A program made the translations under genes and the position numbers. From contig JACEFZ010025839.1 in assembly GCA_014155875.1 (NCBI GenBank), forward strand, positions 507,001 to 571,000: a stretch of DNA of 64,000 nt. Reading direction: 5' to 3'. The DNA is from Cepaea nemoralis. Taxonomy: Eukaryota; Mollusca; Gastropoda; Stylommatophora; Helicidae. The notes under the pieces were generated by a model, which ran no database searches, had not been told where the DNA came from, and saw only the letters and a list, made by a program, of their open reading frames with translations. Positions 11,262 through 22,384 of the stretch are shown here, piece after piece; positions within the stretch are counted from its first letter, which is position 1; each line of letters opens with the position of its first letter.

Positions 11262-11490
11262 GGATAAGAGCGCACGCTCTTAAACTTCCGGTGTGTTGAT
11301 GCTGAAGTACCGGATTCAATCCCCTACACCGGTCAGTTGGACTAAACTGCTCACTTGACTTGGGGACGTAAATTACAAGTACCACAGAAGCCGAAGTGGG
11401 TTCGCCTGATGGTGAGAGACACTTGTAATAGTGAAAGCTAATCCACACACAAACATCAGTCCTGTGCAGTAGAAGAAGTAACATTTGTGT
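11262..11490 (+). repeat. SINE-C copy (tRNA-headed)
   Basis: Plus-strand head with ATGGATAAGAGCGCACGC (A-box region) and GGATTCAATCCCC (B box). The body contains AGTACCACAGAAGCCG, AGTGGGTTCGCCTGATGG and GAAAGCTAATCCACACAC. The same body is seen in inverted orientation near 35546, 39965, 43000 and 45345. Confidence 0.75.
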
Positions 11491-11998
11491 GGACTTCGCT
11501 TGAGTTCAAAGCCGAGTGAACCGCAAACAAACAAAACATTGCATGCAACACGGGAAATACAGAAATCAAAACAAAATCTTATCTTGGGAATAAAATATAT
11601 AATAAACACTGTTGTTACTTCCTTGTTTTAAACTCGGAAGAAGTTACCATGAAATAACATATTGACATTTCTAAAGTGTCGTATTGTGGGGGGAAAAACA
11701 CGTCTTATGTGGCCTAATTCTCATTTAATTTTTTGTTTGTTTTTGGTTTTGTTTTGTTTTGGTTACATATGTTATCACTTACCAGGATCCGTAGTAAACC
11801 CAACTACGATAACGTTAATACATATCTAAAAGGAGCAGTTGTCGCGTAATGCATACATGTGTTATCAGGATTCCTAGAACATCTAATTTCAGGAGACGGG
11901 GAAACGCATTTTCACAATTCCCCGAAACGCCGTAGTCAATGGTTCTAAATCAATCGCGAGGCATTTGAAAGAAGATCGCTTTGTGTTGATTTCAATCG

Positions 11999-12127
11999 TA
12001 TGAGGTGTTCGGCCGTTCCGAAAGCAATGACAAACTACTTAACGTAAAATTGCTTAGTAAAATCACAAAGAGCAAATAAACGCTGGCGTTGAATGCAGTG
12101 TCCTGTAAAGGACATGCAAAATTGTAA
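11999..12127 (+). repeat. SINE-A core and tail fragment
   Basis: Contains AAAGCAATGACAAACTACTT and the terminal GTGTCCTGTAAAGGACATGC block. The tRNA-like head is missing or unrecognisable. Confidence 0.75.
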
Positions 12128-12310
12128 TAGGGTCTGCGGTGGCGAAGTGAGTATTATGCTTTGTTACTAAGACAATGGTGCGAGTTCAATCCCCAGCAGT
12201 AACAGGATTACTTGTCCAGGCCAGTATAGTCTCTGAGGGGAGCCGCGGCAACTCAGTGACCAGCAAGTTTGCTTGACGACTCAGTAGTTATGTGTTCGAA
12301 TCCCTATTGA
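12128..12310 (+). repeat. tRNA-like segments (SINE heads)
   Basis: Two adjacent segments carry B-box-like motifs: GAGTTCAATCCCC near 12181 and TGTTCGAATCCCT near 12291. The first also has an A-box-like GGTGGCGAAGTG upstream. No stable acceptor stem was found, so SINE-derived sequence is more likely than tRNA genes. Confidence 0.4.
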
Positions 12311-13379
12311 GTCGGAGTTTTATAATTGATCTGGGCTTCCAGAGAGATTTAACCTATCATGTGTACCAGAAAATGACACGGGAAGTAAAAGCGACCGGCG
12401 TGACATTGACCACATCACTGAAACAAGTGTCCATCGTTGTATACAAATATGGGTTTGCACAATATACTCAGAAAGCCTAAAATTATCTATCACTTTACTT
12501 TCTTCATCTCTGGTATCAGAACAGCGCCATAAAATGGCTACAAGATCAATTTAATAATTGTTTTGGAATTTTCTGAGAGGAAAGACGGTAACGAAGTTAA
12601 CCTGCCACGCCACCTTAATATGTTGTGGTCTACAGTATGTGACGGCCAAACACGTGATATAGAATATATGAATGATAACACGTGACACACCTACAACAGT
12701 ATCTGCTGTATAACTATAGTTAGCTTGTGATCTAAACATTATAATATGTTGTTTAGTTGTGGTTCCAACATTAGAGCCTGAGGTGTACACCGTAACCTCT
12801 CACCCACACCTATCCCGGAGTGCAAAATCACGGACACACACACATGAACAAACATACACACATGAACAAACACACGTACAGACACACACAAACATACATT
12901 GAGACGTATACACATATATTCTCAGACAAACATACAACAAGCGTATATAAACGAACAGAACAAAGTGACAGAAACACATAATCACAAACACCCCAACGCA
13001 CGCACACATTTATTGACCATACCGAGACTACGAATACTTTTATTATGTCTAAAATTAGCTGTGTTTTGTATTATCGTTATTAATCTTTGAACTTTGCAAA
13101 GACTATTCAGAAGAAAAACTGCACACAAGCCTTCCATACATAAAAGGTACACGTCATCGTTCAACGTGACAGATACTGATGTAGGGGTGTGCAGTGTTAT
13201 ACCTTCAGATATACTATATCACACAACTTAACTGAGATAGGGTGACCGTTCCATTCCTCTAAGCCGTTCGTTCTCAATTTCTAATACATTCTAACATGTC
13301 ACCGGGTCCGTATGTTTACAAACCTGGTTCAATCCCAGAGCCGTACTAGTCAAGAAAAATAAATATGCCACCTTTAAGG
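12311..13379. other. No gene recognised
   Basis: AT-rich sequence with a CA-rich degenerate repeat at about 12833-12900. Short open frames have no recognisable similarity. Confidence 0.55.
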
Positions 13380-13600
13380 CTTGTCCTTGGCGAAGGTGTA
13401 ACGGGTGCAGGTCGCAATCCCGCATACTGCAGCAGCGGGCGATTTGGCAGCAGACCGTCTTGCGTTGGCTTTTTACGAAATGATATGGGTGCGGGTTGTT
13501 CAAAACACAATGGCAAACTACTGAGCGTAAACTTGCCAAGAGATCTCAAATAGCATAAAAATGCTAAGGCTGACTGCGACGTCCTGTAAAAAATATGTAG
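13380..13600 (+). repeat. SINE-A copy
   Basis: Near full-length copy. The head contains CTTGGCGAAGGTGTAACGG, followed by GATTTGGCAGCAGACCG, the core CAATGGCAAACTACTGAGCG and the tail GACGTCCTGTAAAAAATATG. Confidence 0.85.
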
Positions 13601-13692
13601 TTAATTTTGAGTAAGGCTTGAACCCGGACCGCTGCATTGACAAGCTAGTACACTTACCACCATGACATCGTGTCTGGCCATTGCTATATATA

Positions 13693-14220
13693 TACGAGGA
13701 TAAGTCAGTAAGTAAGTCACAAATGGCTGTAGAAAAATAGCTAACTATGATAACAACTTGAAACCAGTTTACTTTTATACATACATTGTTTCTATATTTG
13801 TGAAACATAATTTCCACCAACATTGATGCACTTATCCCATCGTTTTATCAGTCCTCCCAAACCGGCAGCATAAAACTGCGTGCTTTGTTTTCATTTACCT
13901 GCCATCCCACAGAATAAAACTTACTTATTGACTCGCCCTCGCAACTTTTTCTACCATCTAAGCACCGCTTTACGGGACAAACAGTTGTCAGCATAAACAC
14001 TGAAACCCACCTTGGCGAAAGACATTTCGCGAATGACGCCGAAGTTGAATGTGAACTGAAAACGTGGTTTAGAACTATGGGATAAGTGCATCAATGTTGG
14101 TGGAAATTATGTTGAGAAATAAAGGGACAATGAATGTATACAAATAAACTGGTTTCAAGTTATCATAGTTAGTCATTTTTCTATAGCCATTTGTGACTTA
14201 CTTATTAACTTACCCTTGTA
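13693..14220. mobile_element. Mariner-type palindromic element (two inverted 3' ends)
   Basis: Both ends carry the same inverted terminal sequence (TACRAGGRTAAGT...AAGTAAGTCACAAATGG), with TA at each border. The left half on the minus strand encodes a mariner transposase C-terminus (KRWDKCINVGGNYV plus stop). The right half on the plus strand encodes the same end (WDKCINVGGNYVEK plus stop). The element therefore consists of two mariner 3' halves facing each other. The catalytic DD34D region is absent. Confidence 0.82.
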
Positions 14221-14224
14221 ATAA

Positions 14225-14420
14225 AGGTCTCTTTTACTGCGTTAAGGCTCATTGGACATACAGTGCGAGACCCATATCACGCCAGTCGCATTTACTTTCA
14301 AACACATTCAATGGTACCCATTTTAAATTGGATCGACCTAATTTTTAAACATCCGTATCTGTCCCGATGCGAATGGAACCCATAACCACCGGGTCTATAG
14401 ATGGCCGTCTAACCACTACG
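14225..14420 (-). repeat. SINE-D copy
   Basis: Minus-strand head: TAGTGGTTAGACGGCC (A-box region) and a B box of the form GGGTTCCATTCGC. The body resembles 885-1100 (TCTTTTACTGCGTTAAGG against TTTTACGTCTTAAGG). It abuts the mariner border. Confidence 0.6.
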
Positions 14421-14439
14421 CTTTTTTTTTTTTTTGGCA

Positions 14440-14618
14440 TATCCTATTAACAGGACATCGCTGTCAACACCAGCATTTTACTGCTGTTGTTGATGTCTTG
14501 GCAAGTTTACGCTTCAGTAGTTTGCCATTAATTTATGAACGACCGGCTCACATACCAACACGTTAAAACCCAGCACAAAGCGATCTGCTGCCAGAATCGA
14601 TCGAAGCAGTGTTTCAAT
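14440..14618 (-). repeat. SINE-A copy, tail/core part (interrupted)
   Basis: Tail and core on the minus strand: + strand ACAGGACATCGCTGTCAACA, TTGGCAAGTTTACGCTTCAG and AACGACCGGCTCACATACC. The copy breaks at AGCAGTGTTTC (14608-14618), which recurs at 14911-14921 where the head resumes. Confidence 0.8.
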
Positions 14619-14910
14619 TTAATTTTCTTTAATTTAGTCGAAGGATCAACATCACGGCACACGGGTGTAACCCATAAGTGCTCCGTTCTACCTCCTAACT
14701 CAAATCTGAGTCTGGAGAAATTCAGCTCAGTGCACGAACTCCGTAGCACCGGCGAGGATCCTGAAATACTTGGGTAGATTTTTAACTCGAAATTTTGCCC
14801 GGGCAGCGCCGTTAGGCTACTCTTTTTCGATTCCAAGGGATTATTTACGTGCGCAACAATACACACGGGCGTCCGATCTCACTACCCAGAGACCAGGGGA
14901 AATTTTATCA
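14619..14910 (-). mobile_element. LINE-RNH-like 3' fragment inserted in SINE-A
   Basis: Flanked by an 11-bp duplication, AGCAGTGTTTC. On the minus strand a segment near 14640-14700 reads RTEHLWVTPVCRDVDPST, comparable to the TERLWECPESCDVGS terminus of LINE-RNH relics. An AAATTAAAG-type A-rich tail follows. This fits a short 5'-truncated retro-insertion, but the remaining sequence is not identified. Confidence 0.5.
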
Positions 14911-14995
14911 CGCAGCAGTGTTTCGAACGCAAGTAAGCGGGCTTACGAACCTCGTCCGTAAGACGTTCGCCACGGAGCAGGTAGCCACTACTCTC
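14911..14995 (-). repeat. SINE-A head, second part of interrupted copy
   Basis: Continuation of the SINE-A copy broken at 14618: GTGTTTCGAACGCAAG, GGCTTACGAACCTCGTCCG and GTTCGCCACGGAG. Confidence 0.7.
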
Positions 14996-15232
14996 CGGCG
15001 GAAAATTGTTTTACAAGTATACTTGCCAGTTACAGAGACTAAATGGAAGTAGATCATGATTAGGGATCTTGGCAACGCTAATTGATTCATGTTGGATGAC
15101 AACCTAGAATCAAGGTTTTCTCTCAAAACGGTGTTTGTGTGGTCTCTTAAAAAAAACTTAAGCCGCGAGGGAAAACAACCGTAATTACATCCAGATTAAG
15201 AGACTTGTTTTTTAATGTCTGAAAGCACTCTA

Positions 15233-15234
<2 letters not shown>

Positions 15235-15316
<82 letters not shown>
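15235..15316. repeat. (TC)n microsatellite
   Basis: About 40 uninterrupted TC units, then a short TA run. Confidence 0.98.
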
Positions 15317-15319
<3 letters not shown>

Positions 15320-15329
15320 ATATATATAT

Positions 15330-16140
15330 TGTTTAATGCTTCCCCTTCCTTTATATTTTTAGTTTTTGTTTAAGTTGTGGCAGCTCCCTTTTATCGATCT
15401 TGGTTCAGTTGCACTAATTGCCTGTTTTAAACATTGTTTATTTTGTTTAAAGGTTAATCCAGCAGTGATGTTAATGCAAAAGCACAGCAATGACAGTGAT
15501 AAATTGAAATTACGCCATGTTTACATCTGTTTAGATGTAAACTGAAAACACATGCGTATATCAATATTTAATCAGCTTTCAAAGCGGATACAGCACTTGA
15601 AATTATATCAATCGACTCTAATGTTAGTTTTATTCTTATTGATCTTTTAGTAAGTTGTCAAATATTCTTAAAGCTGTGACGAAAATGAAAGTTTACACAG
15701 GAAGACAAATGTATATGTTTTTCCAATGGCTGAAACTAATAGGGGGAACATTGTTTGGTGTCCAGCTCTGTGGTCTGTGTGTCTGACAAGATGCCTCTGA
15801 CGTTCAGAGAATATAAAACAGACAAGCACAAATAACACACAATTCCAATTATGTATCCATCTTATCATTTGTCGAAGAGAAAATACTTGTGAAGATGATA
15901 TGATGTTAATTAGTGTGGATTATTCGTTCTTATAACTCTCATGACAGTCGTTCTTGCATTCAATGAATCACTGAGCAACAGTGCCGATCAATTGATTTTT
16001 ATTCTTTTACATGTTTCCTTGGGATAATTATCATAAAACACAATCTAAAAGCCCGTAATCACACATTAACTAGATCTTGCCGTCACGACAGATGGTAGTT
16101 TGTTACACTTTGCTTAGAAAAGGCATAACAACCACAACCC
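15330..16140. other. No gene recognised
   Basis: AT-rich sequence; no coding similarity or repeat family recognised. Confidence 0.55.
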
Positions 16141-16149
16141 ATGGAGGGG

Positions 16150-16335
16150 ACAAGGGGTGATCCCTCTCTCGGCCTGCCTAGTTTACTCCAGAGGAAAAGT
16201 AACACCAATACGTCTGGGGGAAAACACCAGCTGCAGAATGCAAAAGCTGTCGGATCAGCAAAGCAATTACTCTAATTGTCAGCCTGTCGAAGCTTCGATC
16301 CTACACCAGATGCCAATCAAGGCTTAGAGCCAAAT
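16150..16335 (+). repeat. SINE-E copy (tRNA-like)
   Basis: Shares CCTAGTTTACTCCAGAGG, AACACCAATACGTCTGG and GAAGCTTCGATCCTACACC with the copy at 53690-53880. The AGCTTCGATCC segment looks like a B box and CAGCTGCAGAATGC lies at the A-box position. Confidence 0.65.
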
Positions 16336-16364
16336 ACAAATACATAATTTTTTATGTTGCATAT

Positions 16365-16540
16365 CCCTTACAGGATGTTGCAGTCAACACCAGCATTTTT
16401 CAGCTGCTGTTGATGTACTAGGCAAATTTTACGTTCAGTAGTTTGCCATTGCTTTCTGAACGACCAGCTCACATAGCTCCGTAAGTTACCAGCGCGGCGC
16501 GAACCACTGCCGATTCTCGCAGCTGTTGAAATACATACTA
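16365..16540 (-). repeat. SINE-A copy
   Basis: + strand TTACAGGATGTTGCAGTCAA, TTTGCCATTGCTTTCTGAAC and CGTAAGTTACCAGCGCGGCG mark tail, core and head of a minus-strand copy. Confidence 0.85.
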
Positions 16541-17223
16541 CATTACAAATATACAGTCTTAAAATCTAAGACAAAATCTGTACAGTGGCTTAGCGTGAGA
16601 ACTTGGTATTCATAGTATTCTCCATCACTCGTGACTGCACATGCAAGTTCTCAGGGGCTTCATTCCTCAGGTAGGACTTCTATATTGTTATATTTCATTA
16701 TATAACACTGATCACCGAGTGATCTAGTGCCGCTTCCCCCCCCCCCCCCCCCAACAAAAACAAAAACAAAAACCTCCCTTGATTCACCCTAGTCATTGTT
16801 TTTGTTTTTGTTTTTTGTAAACACATCTTTAACAAGCATTTTTTTAGTCATGAATGTCCCATGAACCAACCCCTGGAGTATCTACTCAGTTGCTCCAGCT
16901 ACAAGCTCTATCGAACCTTACTCTTAAGAGTCGAGGACGCCGTGATCTATTAAAGGGACGTAAAATATATGCATTATGAAGAACTTGACACCGTAGCATA
17001 GACAATTTCAGCAAACTTATATATATATATACGCGCACCAGTCTCCGCAGTGTAACCTCTACCCCCCCCCCCCCCTTCCCCACCCGTTTCCCACCCGCCC
17101 CTCAAGCTATACTTAAGTCATGCATAGTTACAATTAAAACAATTAACAAGCCCTACAAGGCGGAAAACGAAATAAAGAGCTTTTTAAAGCACTAGCACTG
17201 ATTACTATTTTTATTTTTTTTTT
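16541..17223. other. No gene; homopolymer C runs
   Basis: Poly-C runs at about 16735-16752 and 17061-17074. No coding sequence recognised. Confidence 0.6.
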
Positions 17224-17446
17224 CGTATCCTTTACAGGACACCACTGTCGACACCAGCATTTTACCGCTGTTGTTGATTTCTTGGCAAGATTACGTTCAG
17301 TAGTTTGCCATTGATTTCTGAGCAGCCGGCTCACATATCCCGCAAGTCGCCAACGCGGCGAGAAGCGCTACGAATTCTCGCGCGCTGCGTTACCCTACGT
17401 GGATAAAAGGGATTACAGAGAGAGTCGTTTACCACCTAGGCCAGAG

Positions 17447-17450
<4 letters not shown>
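17224..17450 (-). repeat. SINE-A copy
   Basis: Near full-length minus-strand copy from TTTACAGGACACCACTGTC (tail) to GAGAGTCGTTTACCACCTAG (head). Confidence 0.85.
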
Positions 17451-17477
<27 letters not shown>

Positions 17478-17535
17478 CTTCTTCTTCTTCTTCTTCTTCT
17501 TCTTCTTCTTCTTCTTCTTCTTCTTCTTCTTCTTT
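17450..17535. repeat. (TTC)n microsatellite
   Basis: About 28 TTC units. The minus strand would read as poly-Arg, but there is no support for a protein. Confidence 0.97.
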
Positions 17536-17544
17536 CACCTGATT

Positions 17545-18002
17545 GATTGATTGATTTAGGAACCGACATCACAGGATTCGGGGCATTCCCATAAGCGCTC
17601 TGTCCCCATCCCAACCAGCCAGCGAAGAGTTCCAACACTAATAGTACCAGTAGCAATTTGATTATTTGTTCGTCTCGCATTTCCTCTGAGCGTTGATCGT
17701 CGGCCAGATCCCCTCGTCACCTCTCTTGCCAGACCATGGTGATCTATTTGTCCTCCGAGGTGTACACATGCTCCCACAAGGCCGCAAACACGTGTGCCTT
17801 ATCATGCATCAATACTCCACCAAGTTTTGTTGAGCCAGCCAATCTGTCCGCCTGTTCATTCCCCAGCACACCAGCATTCCCTGGAGAAAAGATCCAGACG
17901 ATGCTTGTCACCCGTGACTTCCGAAGCGAAGCAAGCCACTGTGCACGAAGCTTGCCTGTCTTCACCCTACTCAGCATGCTTTCTGAGTCAGTTACAATCA
18001 CG

Positions 18003-18059
<57 letters not shown>

Positions 18060-18350
18060 GTATTCTCCATCCAGCGGAAAGCCACACTGACCGCCTCCAC
18101 CTCCATTCTTAAGCTAGATGTTGTGGTATCATATGCCAGGCTCTCCTGCACCAAACGTCGACCATTGGCGTTTGCTAAGAACCCCCAGGCACTTCTCCTA
18201 CTTCTCAACACCGACCCATCTGTGTAGATAATCACATCACCCGAGCGAGCATTATCCTGAATTAGTTGCTGGATTTCCACTTCCGTGGCCCCTGCTGGCC
18301 ACTCCATGCACTCCCGGCTTTCACCTTCAGACATCAATATGAAAAAAAAT
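17545..18350 (-). pseudogene. LINE-RNH relic: RNase H and C-terminus
   Basis: Minus-strand relic in two frames. The first (to about 17744) has VIIYTDGSVL, SLRMEVEAVSVAFRW, VTDSESMLSRVKTGKL and FSPGNAGVLGNEQADRLAG, an RNase H domain with its Asp and Glu residues visible. The second (17556-17777) has RGSGRRSTLRGNARRTNNQ, GTISVGTLRWL and ends TERLWECPESCDVGS before a stop and an (AATC)n tail. The RNase H frame is interrupted by a microsatellite translated as repeated Thr-His. PGNAG replaces the usual PGHAG, changing the conserved His. 5' truncated and dead. Confidence 0.85.
18004..18058. repeat. (GT)n inside the RNase H frame
   Basis: About 27 GT units lie between the MEVEAVSVAFRWMENT and VTDSESM blocks of the LINE RNase H. 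The length keeps the reading frame open on the minus strand. Confidence 0.95.
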
Positions 18351-18514
18351 CCTAAGAAAACAGCAGTCAACTTAAACATGTTAACATCTCGGTAGCGTTT
18401 ATCCTTAGATTGTGCATGTGTAGGCCAAACTACTTGTCTCTGTTTTGCGTACGTTGTACATTCCTGCAACAAACGTTTAGATGTCACTTTACCAGTTCCA
18501 TTCATCAGTTTCAC

Positions 18515-18832
18515 ATATTTTTAGTTCAATACCTTGCATTGTTTCGTATACTATTCTAGTCCTTCTATTCTGCACAAGCATGATTTAATGAATGTTAGTT
18601 GTTTACTGGTGTTCTTTTTTTAATTGTCGTTCTTTATGTTTTTGAAATGATAAATATACCAACATATCTGTTCTACTTTACGTTATAATTAGCAGTACTG
18701 ATCTGGGGTTCTAACCAAATAATCTTAGCTTAGTACTAGGTTTAGTTTCTTTTGACTTTCACAAATTTTCTAGTGCTACGAAATCTTCTATTACCTTTTG
18801 TTTCCTTATTTTAATAGCTCTGCCTCTTCGCC

Positions 18833-18834
<2 letters not shown>
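18515..18834. other. No gene recognised
   Basis: AT-rich spacer without recognisable features. Confidence 0.6.
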
Positions 18835-18874
<40 letters not shown>

Positions 18875-18884
18875 CGCGCGCGCG
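18835..18884. repeat. (GT)n/(GC)n microsatellite
   Basis: GT units passing into GCGCGC. Confidence 0.95.
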
Positions 18885-19024
18885 CTATCTAAATACGTGT
18901 ATAATCCCACCACTTGAAGTGGGCTTTCAAAAAGGCAGATCGGGTTATCGTTTGCAGATTTATTCTTATTATGTTTGTCTTTTCTCTATAAATCTTTTAA
19001 CCTAATTGGTAGGACCCTCTGTCA

Positions 19025-19490
19025 AGTACATTTAATTTATCGTGCATCTAAATTTGCGTTTCTGAAAGAGGTCTATGTCGTTAGAGAAGTCCAAATCATC
19101 AAGCTGATCTGTCAAGGTCTGTTGGGTTATATTTCTCGTGGTATATAGTGTTTTCCTTATAATTCTGTTATAGTCATTAAGAAAAATAAAGGAGATAAAA
19201 AACATCCCTGTCACACTCCTGTTCTTATTTAAGACGAAAATGTTAATTTTCACGTCTTTAAATGTTCCCTTTATTACGTTAATAATCGACTGTTGGATCC
19301 CATAATGCCTCATCAATTTCCAAAGATATTCCCTAACAGTATTGCCAAAGGCAGTCAAAGTCCACACATTCAATATAAAGCTGCGACTCCATTTCAGTGC
19401 ATTGTTCTGTTATTATTCGTAATGTCATAATGTAGCTACTTGGTCAGTGCAGGATCTATCTGATTGGTTGGAATCCTAACTGTACGTACA
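19025..19490 (-). pseudogene. LINE-alpha RT palm relic
   Basis: On the minus strand the order is a QLGFQPIR..RSCTDQVAT-type block (about 19420-19490, frameshifted), then LWKLMRHYGIQQSIINVIKG and a region equivalent to TGVRQG. Last is DQLDDLDFSNDIDLF, the RT catalytic box, where SNDI replaces the usual ADDI and so loses one catalytic Asp. Frames are broken; dead copy. Confidence 0.78.
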
Positions 19491-19587
19491 TTACTCTCCA
19501 ACCATTAAGATTTAAACGACTTTTAAAGCTGCTACTGCAGTGAGTTATTATGCACTCTATTTAATCGATCACTATGACCCTTTTCTA

Positions 19588-19595
19588 CCCACAGA
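19588..19595 (+). repeat. 8-bp target duplication, left
   Basis: CCCACAGA, repeated at 22357-22364 next to the other end of the hAT element. Confidence 0.75.
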
Positions 19596-22356
19596 AGACT
19601 TGTCCATGGGACACATTTTCAGTTCCATCACATCCCATCCCATGGTAATTTATGCCTGTCCCATCACATCCTATCCCATGGAATTCCCATGATAATATTA
19701 ATATGGAATACAGTTAAAATAAAATTATGAAATTTATGAAAGTTTAGGGTTAGTGTCTACTAAATAGGACTACATGTACAAAGAGACATGTAAAACAACA
19801 GAATTTATTAATTTTAATATTCAAGAGTATTTTATTAAAACAAAGTGTAATCTAACTATGACAATTCAGTGTCATTCTGACACTCTCATTCTGTTTCTGA
19901 GTCACTCTGCTCATTCAGCACATTATCAATATCCTCCTGATCGACTGTTTCTAATAATTCAGTTAATCCAGGTAATCCCTGAACCATTTCCACAATTTTC
20001 ATCTTACATGCAAATCTGATATACACAGAGTTTATAACGAGAGCTGGTAACATCCGTTTTCGTAACTTACTCAACAACAATCCAGCTGCACTAAATAAGC
20101 GCTCTACTGCTGCTGAGGACACTGGTATGGCCAAAACAATTTTCGCACTTGCTTTTAGCAGTGGAAACCTATGTTAATTTTTCCAATAATTTAATGGTTG
20201 TGAAGTTGGTTGCCGTAATTTTTGAAACATGGTGACTTCATCCTCAAGGCATTTGTTTCTGGGGTCATCAAACTTAAATGCTTTGTTTGGTGGAGGATCA
20301 AAAATAAGTCAGAATCACTTTTCGGCTTTTGTTCTACAATTCCTGCTACTTCACATACAGCAGATGATTCAGAAGAAAGATTTAAATCCTTGATGAATTA
20401 AATAACAGTTGGAACAACAGACTTAGAAAAAGCGATCCAATCATTGGCCCATTTATTGGTGTCCACATTCCCTTTCTTCTTAGTAACAACTGACTTGACC
20501 ATGTCTTCTATTTTGGCTTTAATGTCAACTCCAGTAAGGAATGCTGCAGTAACTGCCAGAGAACTGCCGCAATATGGCCAAAGTTTTTCTCCAATAATTT
20601 TCTGAAAGTTCTGACAATATTTCTTCACCATGCTGCTGGAAGTTTCTTCGTCAATATCAACAATAACTTTGTACAACTGATAGTCTAGGAGGAAGTATAA
20701 CAGCAAAATTAAATGAGATGTAGCACCATCAATTTCTAGTTTGTCAACAACAACAAAAAGTTTTGAATTTCTCATGTATGTACAGCATTCCTTTAATCTG
20801 AGCAATATTCGGAATGTGGTTTAAGAATTCTTCATCATCTTCATTAAAGTAATGCGAGTAATTTTTTTAATGGGCATTGAAACGTTGGTAATATGATCGC
20901 CATTCACGTGTTACAGATTTTGTTGGTATGGAAAATGGCAGCTGTGATGCCTTTGCCTGACGTGTATTGTAATATGTTTCAATAAATGAAAGTTGATCCA
21001 TGAACTGATCCAGTTCAGAAATCACGCCTCTGCTGAAGCTATCAGTAATGCATGTTGATAACCTGTGCTCAGTACAACCAGATCGGTGCATTTCTGTATC
21101 GGTATCAAACCGTCCATCAAATGCTGCCGTCATGCTTGCTGCATTATCAGTACACACAAACAATGGACTGGAGAATGTGGTAGATTCGGCAAGAAATTCA
21201 CGTGCAAAAGAAACTGTGCGTAAATTGTGCAGTATGGGATTGATTACTATCAATGTTTATAAGAGACAGAGGAAAAGTAAACCATTCCCAAATTAGATCT
21301 AGTCCACATGCAATAATTCCCCATATGGCAAAAGATATTTGTGTCTTGCAGACCAAAAGTCAACTATTCCCGAAATTGCACATTCTGGATCTTGTGCCAT
21401 ATTTTGAAATAATTTTTGAAACTGCAGTTTGGTCAATTTTCCTTGCGCCAAAATAGAACGAGTCACTGTTTGCCGTGAAATAGTGTAATTATATACCTTG
21501 TTTGCAGCGTGAGTAGATCTTGCAGCAAAGTTAGCAGCATCACATATAATGTCACATCCAGCCGAAATGGATACTGTTGGATGTGATGTAATTAGTTCAA
21601 CAACTGCTTTTTTGCCACGCATTTGTGGTGGTTTTGTTTCTTCCTGCTGCTTGGCTTTAAAAAAATCTTTTCAAGTTAGTAGAACCACCGGAACCACATT
21701 TCATGCTATGCTGTATTGCAACTCCATAACCACTTTGATGAAACCATTTTTCATTAATCAACTTATACCAACTGTATAGCGTTTTGCACTTTGCACAGCA
21801 AACAAATGGTGCTAAAATACTTTCAGACATTTTAACTGCTTTAACATCAGCTGTTGAAGACTTTACAAGTTCTTTTGGAACATCAATCAAGTGGCATTCT
21901 CCCACCCTCAACATCTTAGCAACAACAGTTTTAGTAAAATCCTGGAACTCATATTTTTTTTTTTTTTTTTTTTTTCTGTAATTCAGCAACAAAACTTCGA
22001 TTACAACAGATTAAAACTAGATTTGTATTTACAAATCGCCAAAGACGCCAATCAACAACTACAGCAACTACGGCTGACTAGCAGCGCTCATGCGCCCATT
22101 TATTAATTTATCCGCTGTCCTACCCCGAGATAAAGAATTGATACAAATATATAAAGCAAAAAGAAGCATGAAGGGTTTTAAAAAGGTAAAAAAATGTTTA
22201 AACATTTAAGGGTAGCTCTGACGTAGATCAAGTTGCCATGACATGGCTACTGTCCCATGTGTACCTTGGGCAATACAAATGTGTGCTGTCCCATCCCATC
22301 CCATGGACGTTTCCCAAGGGAATCCCATGGAATCCTATTCGCATGGACAAACCTGG
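19596..22356 (-). mobile_element. hAT DNA transposon with TIRs and 8-bp TSD
   Basis: Ends are inverted: AGACTTGTCCATGGGA on the left and, reversed, AGGTTTGTCCATGCGA on the right (two extra C bases at the right end). They are bordered by the 8-bp duplication CCCACAGA, the length expected for hAT. Subterminal regions on both sides carry several CCCATCCCATGG-type motifs, which could be transposase-binding repeats. The interior encodes a decayed hAT transposase on the minus strand. Confidence 0.85.
19886..21992 (-). pseudogene. hAT transposase, BED zinc finger type, decayed
   Basis: Minus-strand blocks occur in order. At 21657-21992 is a BED-finger-like region with FVCCAKCKTLYSWYK and GSGGSTNLKRFF. 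At 21299-21622 is a region around SRQTVTRSILAQGKL. At 20867-21253 are FVCTDNAASMTAAFDG with a catalytic-type Asp, and SGCTEHRLSTCITDSF. At 20398-20805 is the helical insertion and central part. At 19886-20134 is the C-terminal dimerisation block PVSSAAVERLFSAAGLLLS and KLRKRMLP. Frames change between blocks and stops intervene, so it is inactive. A T-run at 21957-21976 lies before the finger. The RLFSAAG block makes the hAT assignment firm. Confidence 0.88.
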
Positions 22357-22364
22357 CCCACAGA
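22357..22364 (+). repeat. 8-bp target duplication, right
   Basis: CCCACAGA, matching 19588-19595. Confidence 0.75.
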
Positions 22365-22384
22365 CTGCACGCATAATTTAGAAA

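Noticed and set aside
17429..17680. Poly-Arg protein on the minus strand
   Set aside because: It is the translation of a (TTC)n microsatellite.
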